A DNA stretch of 64,000 nucleotides from Channallabes apus (taxonomy: Eukaryota > Chordata > Actinopteri > Siluriformes > Clariidae), in contig CM060127.1 of NCBI GenBank assembly GCA_030522415.1, positions 16,821,314 through 16,885,313 on the forward strand. The letters run 5' to 3'. Every line of letters begins with the position of its first letter. Positions within the stretch are counted from its first letter, which is position 1. Position numbers and translations under genes: made by a program. Positions 24,938 through 36,900 of the stretch are shown piece after piece. Under the pieces are notes generated by a model. That model did no database searches. It saw nothing but the letters and a program-made list of their open reading frames with translations, and was not told where the DNA came from.

Positions 24938-27900
24938 CCATTTTGCTATACTAGACATTCTCGTAATACGGTGACGTAGGGAGAGAAAAAAATGGCCGCT
25001 ACTGGGTTCACTCTGTTTATTTTGCCCTTTTCCCGCATTTCCCTCTGTATAGCGTGTAGGATGATGGGATATATCCGGTCCTCCGAGGTGTAAACTGAAC
25101 GTGAAGAAAACGAACTAGAAGTGTTTTCCTTGCGTTCGTTGGGATTTGAACACCAAGAAAAAGCTGCATGCAACGGAACGTTTTTTTTTTTTTTTTTTAC
25201 TCCGTATAACCGCGCAGCCGGACAAACGCACGTGTCTCTCACTGACTCCTTTTTTTTTTTTAGTCGTGGCCAATTCCTCCCCGTCGCTAGGGGCTCCCAC
25301 ATGTGTAGAAAACCCTCGGCGCTTCATCCGCGCTCACCGGACACTACGAACGGCAGAAAACCGCTCGCTTTTAACGCCCAATAAGAAGTGTTTAATGTAA
25401 ATTGCTCCCATACCTTGGAGGACTTGGGGCGCGCCCTTTTTCCTGCAAACGCTTCTGTAACCGCCATTGCGCGAGCGACTGTGTGTTTTTGTGTATTTGT
25501 GCATCTTGTGGTCGCGCGCCTCAGTAACGTGAGCAGCCCAACTAATCGATAACGGCATTCGTTGACAACGAATTTCATTATCGATAATTATCGATTTTAT
25601 CGATTAGTTGTTGCAGCCCTACATTGGTTTGCCATTTCACATGTAGTAAAGCACCCAACCAATCATTGATAAGATAAGACATTATTCTTGTATTAAAGCA
25701 CAGAATGTGGTATTTGTTGGAAATTTTAGAAATATTGCCCAAGCAAATGTAGCTAATATGACCCGTGTTTAGGGTTATGAAAGCTGCTTATTTTCTGTGT
25801 CATGTTTAAAAACAGCTATGTCAGAGCAAGAGCTCATTTCCATTAATAATATTTCCTTAGAAACATGAAGGAACTCCTGTTAGGAATTTGCACAACTGAT
25901 TCCCACGACACCTGCATGTTGAGCCCTACAGTATCTCAAAAGCAGCTCGTTACACGACAAACAGAAATTCCGAGATGGAAACTGATCCAAAGTGAGTAAC
26001 AAAGATGGACAGATATGGTCAGATAAGAAGACAGATATTATAGATAAACAAGTTGTTCATTAATCTTGGTGTAGTTCTACTTTCAATTCCAGTATCGAGT
26101 AAGAAAGTGAGACTGAAAGTAATACACAGAGCTGTAGGAGTTATCAAGCCTGCTATTCATTCAAGGTCATACCCGAACCATATCGCAGTGAATCATGGAA
26201 AAACCCAAAAAGTGGACACAAGCTGCATTGTTATAAAGGCCTAGTCAACCTACTAATGAATGTCTTACTCCTTGTCTTACTCCTGCAGCCCTGAATAACA
26301 CCCACATTTATGCATAACTACATAAAAGAGAGCATTAAAATGATGTCATTAAAAAAAGCAATCTCAGCATCAGTGACACAGAGTGACTCAGGCACCCAAT
26401 ATGCTACATGATGAGCACTCTCTCTAAGGGGGATGCGTAATCTGCACTGCTATACACACACATTCCCATGCATTGTTCACAGGCTTGGGCGGTGACGGCA
26501 GTCTAAAGTTAGCCATCACAACTTAAAACTTGAAAGGACACAGATCAGTCCTCAGACTGCGGTGTACTTTTAATTTTTTTTGAGAGGAGTGTTTTTAATT
26601 GTGATGTTAAGGTAAACGCCTGACCTGAAAATGGAGCCAAAATGGAAAACTGAGCACAAAACACTCGAGCCTACAAACACACTCTGTGTTTATGAACAAT
26701 TAGGCCAAGAATAAAATGGAAGTACTTGCACTTAACTTGTATCTGTGTGGCCTCCAAGACAAGCTAATGAGTTCAGCCAACCACAACATGAAGGCAGTTA
26801 TTATGAACATTTTATTGTACTAACAATTCCATGTAAAAATTCTCACAAAGAGAAGGCATTATCTAACCTGCTGCTTAGTCAAGCTCATTTCTATACACAA
26901 ACTCTTTGTATTTTCAAATGCTTTTCAACTCGTGTTGACAGTCACTTGCACAGAAACCACATTAGCTCATTATAAGATTATCTACTTATGCACTAAGTAG
27001 ATACGTTCACACATTGTGTGTGAGATTATCATGGACAAAAATTACGACATATTTGCCTGTAGTGAGAAATGAAAGAGAAAACATATTCACTTCGTTAAGT
27101 AACTTATAAATCAGTTCGCATTTTTATTTGTCACATGCATAGCCATACAGTGTAGCCATGCAGTGAAATGCTTATACTGTACAACAGCCTGTGGAAGTCT
27201 ATATGGAGCAGAATGGGGTAGAAAGGTGATTTAAGTCCCAGATTGGCTAGTGTGAGTGCTTCCGAAAATGCTGGTCAACTGAGATTTTCACGCACAATCA
27301 TCTCTAGGGTCTACAGAGAAAAATGGCTTGTTGATGCCAGAGATCTTGTTGCAATCGAAGAGAACAGCATCTTTGAACACACAACATGCCAAACCTTCAA
27401 GCAGATGGGCTACACCAGCAAAAGACCACAGCAGGTACCGGTACTTTCAACTGAGGCTACAATTTGCATGGACTCACCAAATTTGGACAACAGAAGATTG
27501 CACACATTTCTGCATTGATGAGTCTAAATTTCTGCTGCAACATTCAGATGATAGGGTCAGAATTTGACATCAACATGGAAGCATGGATCCATCCTGCCAT
27601 GTACCAATGGTTCAAGTTGGTGTTGGTGTGAGGGATATTTTCTCGGCACACTTTGGTTTCCTTAGTACCCGAGTGCTGTAGCTGATCATGTCGATCCCTT
27701 TATATGACCATAGTGATGTGGGATGTGATAGAACATGAGATGTATCATGGATGTACAACTGACAAATCTGCAGCAACTGCGTGATGCCATCATGTCAATA
27801 TGGATCAACATCTCTGAGGAATGTTTTCAGCAGCTGGCTAAATCTATGCCATGAAGAATTGGGGCAGTTTTAAAAAATGGGGTCCGACCTGGTAGTAGGC

Positions 27901-30900
27901 AAGCTGTGCATAATGAAGTCGGCAGTGAGTTGTATAGGTGATTAAAAAAAAAAACTCCAGAGGTTATTTTTCTTTTCACCTGCTTGGACGTCTTTCTAAT
28001 TAACTAGTTTACTCTGTTTCCTAAATATAATCAAATGAGTGTTTTAAACTATAACAATGCTAATCAGGACGCTAATGTTAAATAAACAAATGTGTCATGC
28101 AGTGCTGCACAAGCACCAAGTCCTCTCAGTATAAGGAACATGGCCTCCTTTTTTACCCCCATGAGCTTTGTTTGACTGCCTCATTACCAAACCTAATACA
28201 CCTCTGATCTGAACAGAAATGTTCGCTCGGTAGATCATAGTCATTTCAATTCAATTAAATTTTATTTATATGGCGCTTGTAACAATGGTCATTGTCTCAA
28301 AGCAGCTTCACAAAAATGAAAAACATTTTGTTAGAAAAGAAAATATTTGGAGGTGTGTATGTGTGAGAAAAATGTGTGTATGTAATAATGAGATGAAAGA
28401 ATGACGAATGAAATGTGTCTGATGAGCAAGCCAAGGGTGATGGCGACGGCATCATGTGCATAATGATCCTGGTAACTCAATTTTAACAGTTAAAGCTTAC
28501 ATTTTATGTGTTTAAAATGTCAAAAATCTGCTCTCTCTCACTTTTTCTCACTACAGTAGAGATAAATGCGCCAGACCTCACAGATCTCTCAGGCCGCCGT
28601 GGTAACACACTTTAAATGTCTAATGCTCTAAGGCTTTAGTGTTTACCTGACACACAGCTGCTTGCAGCATGGCATCAAAGCCTCCCTCTGGTGTGTCCAT
28701 ATTCCCAGAGATCCTCTGCTCCTGAATCACATGCTTAAATTCTGTCATGTTGTTGGTGATGGGAAGGACGTGGATGAAGCCGTGCGCAGGCCGGCAATCA
28801 ATCTCAAAATCACTAGAGTGAGAAAGAGGAAAGATAGATTGTGATGAGATCACAACAGAAAAGAAAAGGAAGATTGAAAAATGAAAGAAGATATAGAACA
28901 CTAGAAAGGGGGGGGGGGGCAGGGTGAAAAGACAAACAAAGTGGACAGGCAGTATAAGGGAAACAGTTTACATGAGCCAGTCTCCACTGCAGATTCCCAC
29001 ATTACACCCGATGAGATCATCATGGAATGTGATGGTGCTCCCCGGGCCTACTTCAGGGAGGTCGTGAGGTTAGTCTACTAAGCGATGGCATTTTTCTGTA
29101 ATGTTAAAAAAATCCATTCTTCTTTGCTACAAATACATCCACATAAACTCTTCGGAATGTCTGGATTGATCTGCACATGTAGGATAAATAAACTGTACTG
29201 TAGCTTATCAGCCCACAAATAAAATAATCTTCAGTCTTCTAAATACAGTACTGTGCAAAAGTCTTAAGCCAGCCCTCATTTCTTCATTCATTCATTTATT
29301 CATTCACCTTGTATACCGCTTATCTTGGACATGGTCGCGGGAGGATAGTATACTAATCACCGGCCTGGTCATCTGTCATCAGCTGCATTTCCTTTTCACT
29401 GCTCATGCCTTATGTTAGATGCTTTTTATGCTTGAAAATGTTATTTAGTTATTTAAGTTTGAATGATAGGTCACTCCGTGGCTTAACAAACATTCCTTTG
29501 AAACTGGACAGGAACTGAAAATGAGAACCAAAAAACAGACTATATTTAAAATACAACAAAATCTGGCTCTTTTGCACAGTACTGCATCTAATCTCTAAAT
29601 CTAAATTTGCCAGCCATCTTCTCCCATATGCATCAGTTGAAAAGGAGCAGATGTTTGACCGATGGAGCACACTCAGCACATCAGTGACACAGATGAATTT
29701 AGTGCTGGTCACTGTATGTATGCACATTTACGTATTATGTCTATATTAGTCTACTGAGTAGATGCATGGTTTGAGACAGCTCATTTTTTCCATGCATGGT
29801 TTCTTTTGATAGACACCCCCTGCCACCCTTGAAGAAGAACAAAATGCATAGATCCTTCTTCAATATATTAGTCCTTTCACCAATAGCTTGCACAGGGTCA
29901 GTAACGTTAGTGTGCAGACACGCCAGGTTTTGTAACAATGGGACTCTTGGGAATTTTTAATTACATACTTGTCACGTTAACCAAATATAGAAAGTTTAAG
30001 TGGAGATAAACCTTAATGTGAAATGGCAAAAGGGGCAAGACATCCAGGGCCGGTGGAGATAAGTACGCCACCGTCAATACTTTTCAGATTCTCGTCAATT
30101 TGCTCATAAAAATGAGTGGGCTGCAAAAATGGGGGAAAGCGCATCCAGATTAACACCTGTGCCAAGTCAGTTGTGCAGATTGGATGGTCTGCTGCCAGAT
30201 CTGTAAGAAATTCAATCTGCACTTGAACAGTGTGCTTCTGAACACAGCATCAAATCACATTCTGTACTGTTATACAGTAATCTCTTTCTCTCTAATAAGC
30301 CGATGTCACTAGAATAAGCTTGGGTACAATGATTAACGAATTCATTCCCCCCTTTACTGTAGGAGATGTTTATGAAAATCTAGAAGTCACAGGATACACA
30401 CTTATCTAATCACATACTTTAGAAACACCAATCAATTTGAAAACAATCAGCCTACAAATGTTTTTTGGATTGTATCGTACTCAGAGAAAACCCACCCAGC
30501 ATGGGGAGACGCCCAAAGGTGGGATTACAAATCCACCATGCCACCTGTAATAATGGGTATAATATTATATAATAAAATACTTTGTAGCAGGGCCTGAAAT
30601 GACCACAGGGTGTTTATTACAGTATATATGTAGTAATCACCTTCATATGGTGGCATTTACTATCAAAAGTTCGGAAAACTTACTTCAAATGTGAATCACA
30701 TGTTCAACCATTTTAAAGTCTGGTTACTTCCAAAAAGTGAAAAAGGAGAAAGATATATGAGGGCTGTACCAAAAGTAATGCAAAAGTGGACACAACGTTT
30801 TTATTAACTCACACAGGTTGTTCAAATTGCACATGTTGGTAGAGTAGGTCTTATAATATAATAGTACTACTCAACATTACAAGAGGTGCATTTAAGCCTC

Positions 30901-33900
30901 TGAAAATCCCCTTTGTTGCAGTTGATGGTCTCCCGCTGTGTTAGAGAATGTTTAGGGGGATGACACAATTGATGAGCAATGTGCACAGATGGATGATCCA
31001 GTTTAAAGAACGGGAACCAATATTGAAGACAAACCACAAAGTGGGAGACCATCAACTGCAACAAATTGGGTTTTATTAAATATTATCAAATCAGATAAAT
31101 TTGCCCACTTTTGCATTTCTTTTGATTCAGCCCTTATATGTAGATTCCCTCACTGCAGCACAACAGCATCACATAACAGCTGGTGTCTAATTACTAACCT
31201 GATTAATTAGGCTTCTGCATGCTCATATCTGTCCAACAACTTGATTAAAGCATGACATTCAGTGAGTGACTAAATCACACTTGTGAGCTAAAGAGGATCT
31301 AGCCATATTTAGGTACACTGATCCTTTTTTGCTTATTAAGCAGACTCCTTAACAACATTAGCATAGAAAATATGAAAAAGAAAAGAAAATGCCAGCTTTT
31401 TCCAGAGCATCATGCACATATTTATTAGTAATGCAGATGCATTAAGACTGCCACAGTCTCCATTAGTGATCCATTATTAACCACAACAAAAAGAAGCTCA
31501 AATTAACTAAAGGACATCTGTTTTGCTACTTTTTTTTTTTTTTTTACTATATAACAGTATTTATGGGGGAGGGGGGCACAAACTGACCAAGCTATAATCT
31601 ATATAATCTATAATTTTTTTAATTATTATTATTGAATTTGTTCAGAATTTGCATTTCTATAAAGCTGCTTTGCTTAGTCCTTATATGATTCAGTAACAAT
31701 TCTACAGGAATTTAAAACTCCTGAGTCAAAATCTTGTATAACACAAGACACTGACTGGACCATGAGCCTGCATGTGTCACTTATCTACAACACAGCTAAT
31801 ACAATTAATTAGTTAGTTATGTCAATTGTTAAAAGCGCTATACAAATAAAATTGAATTGAATTAGTTAGGAAAAATAAACAAAAGCCTCCAGAACAACTT
31901 TAGTGCTCCTTAACAAATTCTCTGGAACTGCACTAGAGGTATGGACACTTCATATAACGCTTTGACGATATTGATGGAGAGTGCTACAGTCAAAGCTTCA
32001 GACCTACATTATTTTAACACACAAACCATTTAATGAGCCCTGCACTGTGGATGAGGCAAGGTCACCCCGGAAGAGAACACTTACAAATGTTTCATCAGAA
32101 AATATAAAGGTGATCATTCAGAGGAACTCTGAATTTCCCATGAAAAAGATAAGTACGGAAAACCATGTCAGAAAAGTAAATAGATAACACAGTATAACAA
32201 ATCAACGCTTCTTTCCTTTCATTTGTCACATATTTGCCAGCTGACTATTCAACAAGTCAGGGGCAATGGTAGCTCAGTGGGTCAAATTTAATTAAGGCAG
32301 CAAGGTGTAGTATTATACTGATAACTCTAAAGATGTCAGTAGTCGTACCATCATTGATGCCATCATGGGACTGTCAGAAGAGAGGTATTTTTATGCTGAA
32401 GTATGTATACATTTTTTGGGCCCCACTGTATGTGTACAGGCTGAGATAGATGTACATGTGACAAATTAAAAGGTTTAACTTTAACTTATAAGGTGATTAT
32501 TAGGCCAATATTGTGCCACTTTTGAGACCTTGGACTCCTGGCATCTCCTGAGACAAATGCGAACAGTTATAATCCCAGTTATACTGTATATGATCTCTAA
32601 ACACTCCAGATTAGGGTATTTAGAATTAATACAAAGTGGAACCTGAACTCTCAGAGAACATGTGTAAAATGTAGGTCATGTTGATAGGAGGGAAGATTTC
32701 CAGCTAACCGCACAAGGCTACATTTGTTTCAGGTGACTGATCAAGCCATTGAGAGTGGGAGAAAGAAACATTGCTCATCCTGCACCTGCTCCCTAGCTGC
32801 TTTACTTCCTGAACAGGCACTGTTACAAATCTCTGCTTTGGATTTAACCTCCTCAGTCCCTGACTCTAATGTTGTGTATTACACTGTTTATTAGAACCTG
32901 AGAGCTGACTTAATGTCATTAAACAGGAAGATGTTTGGAAAAAGAGGTTTGTAATACCCAGCTGTCCTCATATGGGGATCATATAAGGACATACACACAA
33001 TGTAGTTGGGAGAGAATGTGATGTCATATGAGGACAGTGGGGTCTCAAGAAGATAACGGATGTAGCTGCAATGGGATAATGTTGAAAAAAAAAACATCAT
33101 TAAACCTTTTTAATGACTATAAATTATGGTTTTACTGTATGTACTGTAACTATTGCTTGGTGCTGCCTTTATACCTATAATAAAATTTTATTTGTGTTTA
33201 TGTGGGTCGGTTCCAAAGCAAAGATCAAAGTGCAAGAAAATTATGAGTTTGAGACTACAATTAATCGTCTCTTAAAACCATAGAGGGAAGTTTCATTTTG
33301 GATGGCTTTTAAAATAACAAACTCTGCTTACCTACAAGGGTTACTGATTTGTGAAGGATGCACATCAATATAGGGAGAGACTGGCTTGTCCACGAATGAT
33401 CCAAACCCCACTTGGAAATCACTGGAATGCGCCTTCATGCGGTGAGAAAGGTTCTCACCGACCGTGTTCAGCTGTTTAAGGTTCTCCTGCATGGAGGCGG
33501 AGACGTCCACCAGGTAGTACAGGTCTACTGGGTACAGTTCTAACTGCTTCACCTCCACAATGAAATTCGCCTCACTGCCTGGGGCAGGAAATTATTTAAT
33601 TATTACACACGTTTCAAAACCAGTGATGCTCTATGGTTTAATAATGTACCACAACAATGAGTATAAGCAAGCAGGAACTGAAAACAGAAAGTAAAAGTGA
33701 TACAAAGAAGTTGAAAAACTGTCATGTTGCTTTTCCTTACCTGGTCGCAGCTGGATGGAAATGTCTCGAGGAGTCACCTGTGAGCTGCTCAGTGTCAAGT
33801 TTACCTCTACTTTAACTCCAGGATTCTCAATAAACTCCCTTCTGCAGCCTTTGAGCATAAGCTGAGCTACAGAACCACACCTCTCGCTAATATCCGTTCC

Positions 33901-36900
33901 ATCCAGAAATCTCTGTTATAGCAAAATACACATATGTAGTGAGGATCATAAGTATGATTCACACTCCTTCAGACACTACAGGCGATTTGAGGAACGCCAA
34001 TTAGCCTAATCTACATGTCTTTGGACTGTAGGAAGAAACCAGAGTACCCAGAGGAAGAGAGTACCCAAGCATGGAGAGAACATGCAAACTATGCACACAG
34101 AGGTGGGAATCAGACTTGAATTGAACCCTGACCCTCTAGAGGTGCAAGGCAACTAAACTAAAAACTAAGCCATGTGCCGCCTGTCAATAACCAAGACATA
34201 TACTTTTTTTAAATACTGTATTGGATGTATTTTTACTCTAATGTATTATTTTACACTGACCACTGTGTGAAAGAAAAAGTTCAATCTGATTGACTATAGA
34301 GCCAGAGTGAAGAAGTACAAAGCTAAGTTCTAAGTGATAGTGAGTTTCAAAGCCTGGGACCAGCAACACAAGAGCTGATCTGCTTTTGCTTTGAGCTGGA
34401 ACTTTCTGGGGGTGGAAAGGCAGTTGAAAAAGATCAGAGATATACAATAAGTGGGTGCCTGTTCAATGTCTTTTTTTTCCCTAATAAATTTTACTTTGTA
34501 TTTTATGAAAAGACAGTGAAGAAATGCCAGAACTAGAGAGATATAATCATTTTCTTGGTTCTAGTCAAAAGCCTTTCTGTGGAATTTTGGAGAAGTTGTT
34601 ATCAGAACAATGTCTACTAGCCTGTCGAATATACAGTAGTACAGTGGATCCCACTTTGCTTTTCCAAAATCAGTATAATAGAAAGCAGTCCTCACTTGTA
34701 AAAGAGTAACAAGTGGTTTCTTCTGTGTACATAAGCTAGCATACATTAATGATTGGCTAACTTTAATGTGATTCATGCATCTAGAAAATAAGGGTATTCC
34801 CACCAGTCAGTAAACAGGTTAAATTACATTTCCAATTGCAGCTTCCTGTGGCAGCCATATTATTCAAACTTGTGACATGTAGCAAATTGGACCAACACTT
34901 AGACCATAACTGGTGACATTTATATTTGCCATTTGGCAGATGTGACACAAGTGCTTAATATTGGTTTCTTAGGTCAAATACATTATCACACAGAGTATCA
35001 TCAGTCCAGAAAACTCTTTTTGGTGGGGTATGGAATAAAAAAAAAAACACATATAACCAACACATGCTTATTTCAGTACATCATTAAATGGTAGGTTTTT
35101 AAGCTGGATTTTGAAGTTTGCCACTGACTAGCTGTAAGGTCATCTAGAGACTGCTCCTTCCAGCTAGACTCCAGAACAAAGAAGATGCAGGTCTTCCTTG
35201 TACCCTGAGAGATGGTGGGACCATTCAAGCAGGGCACAAACATCAGAGAGAGGGTGGTGCAGTGCAGGATGTGATGACCACTCAAAGGTAGGTGAGCGCT
35301 GGTTCATTGTTAATGTTTTGGTGCAGCTATCTGCATTTTTTACCAAGAGCAAAAATGACCTGATGAAACAGGTGGGACGCAAAGTATATCCTACAGTTTC
35401 CCAATTACTGAGCACTACATGTGCAGTGGCAAAACCCAACACAGTGTTATTATGTGTACTGATAGAAAAATATAAGGTAAGCTGACTATCATCAAGGGTG
35501 TTTGATGTATTATTTCCCATGAACCAAATGAAATATCTCAAATCAATTTATATGTTTGATTAATGTATTAATATCTATTACAGTACGTTATGACATAATA
35601 ATAATTATTATTGAGCATGGTGATAAATGGTGTCATTGGAAGATTAACTACCACCAAACATAAAATCCAGAAAGATTACCTCCTACAGGCATGATTTCAT
35701 TATTCTTTATTCTTTATAGATCATGCACAGATTTTAGAGACTCTTTATAAAAAACCACACAAACAAGACATTTTGGGCTGTGGAACAAACAGCCATAAAC
35801 TTTCCATCAACAAATGACTAAACTGTGTTATTGATCCGAGGGTGTGTGTAGGAGTAAAAAGGGTTACTAAAAATAAGCGGGTGAAAGATACCACAGCTTT
35901 TTGAACAGTGTAGTATGTCTTTCGTCATGCACCTCTTTATGGGGTCAGAAATATCTGTCAATGTATAGCCATATCTCTCACATCCAGATTAGTGGGCAGT
36001 CATGGTCTGTGTGTGGGCTGGGAAAGCACCTGACTTTGCAGCCCATTTAAAAGGGTTCCCACGGCCACTCCAGTCCTAAGCAGCTTGTTTAAGAGGCTGC
36101 TGGGGCTTAGAGAGTCTCTCAGCCCGTTAAAAGCCAGCAAGCACTGTGCTGGGGGAAGGCATAACCGTACAAAAGTACAAGGGTAGGGTTCCTCAAGGTT
36201 CCTTCCTATCAGACTAAACACTACCATATCTTACTGGTAAGTAAAAATAAAATAAAAAAACACCCATTGAGAACCAAGATAGACACCTCATTGTTGTCTT
36301 CACATTACCTTCTGAAAGCACCAAGAGCAATCTGGTCCACGACTCAGGCACTCTCGACACGTTGAGACAAGGGGCGACCCGCACTTATTGTCAGCTGCAA
36401 TGCAAGAACAAAATGAAAGACAAGATGAAACAAAGATCCAAATTTTTGCTTTGAGAACCTTCCTCAGTCATGAATAGCTGACTGATTTTAGGGGCTCATT
36501 AAAACATCCCAGTTCTTGCTTGCAATTGTTGCTCAGCACACCTGAATTTGGCTCATTACATCAGTAATAAGCACTTCATGGAATCAAAAGTGGAAGAAAA
36601 AAAAAAACATCTGCATGACAGGGGAATTCTAGCCCATGATGATATGATAAGTTTAAACAAACAGGACTCTGAATTAAATTGAATGCCCATGCACCTGTTA
36701 AGCAAAAATAAAAGAAAGAAAGGAACAGATCATTATGTTTGCATTATACAAACATGACTGAGCAAAAAAAAAATTTTTTAAGTAGGTCATACAGGCAAAG
36801 AAATAGCACAGATACACTTTATCACATGTTTTTATGGTTGTTTTTGGTTGTTTCTATGATAGAATTTTTTTTTTTATAATACTGTGGCGTGGGCGGGCCG

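Noticed and set aside
25115..25578. Several 70-118 codon frames on both strands
   Set aside because: They lie wholly inside the hAT element, contain Lys or Phe runs from A/T tracts, and resemble no protein.
28981..29061. Ordered, less AT-rich segment near itgb8 exon 5 that might be a small RNA
   Set aside because: No match to a known snRNA or tRNA fold that I can recognise. Probably a repeat fragment.
33332..33578. Integrin beta subunit other than beta-8
   Set aside because: The DVSASM metal site with changed ADMIDAS, the I-EGF spacing and the TYRR tail fit beta-8 better than beta-1, 3, 5 or 6.
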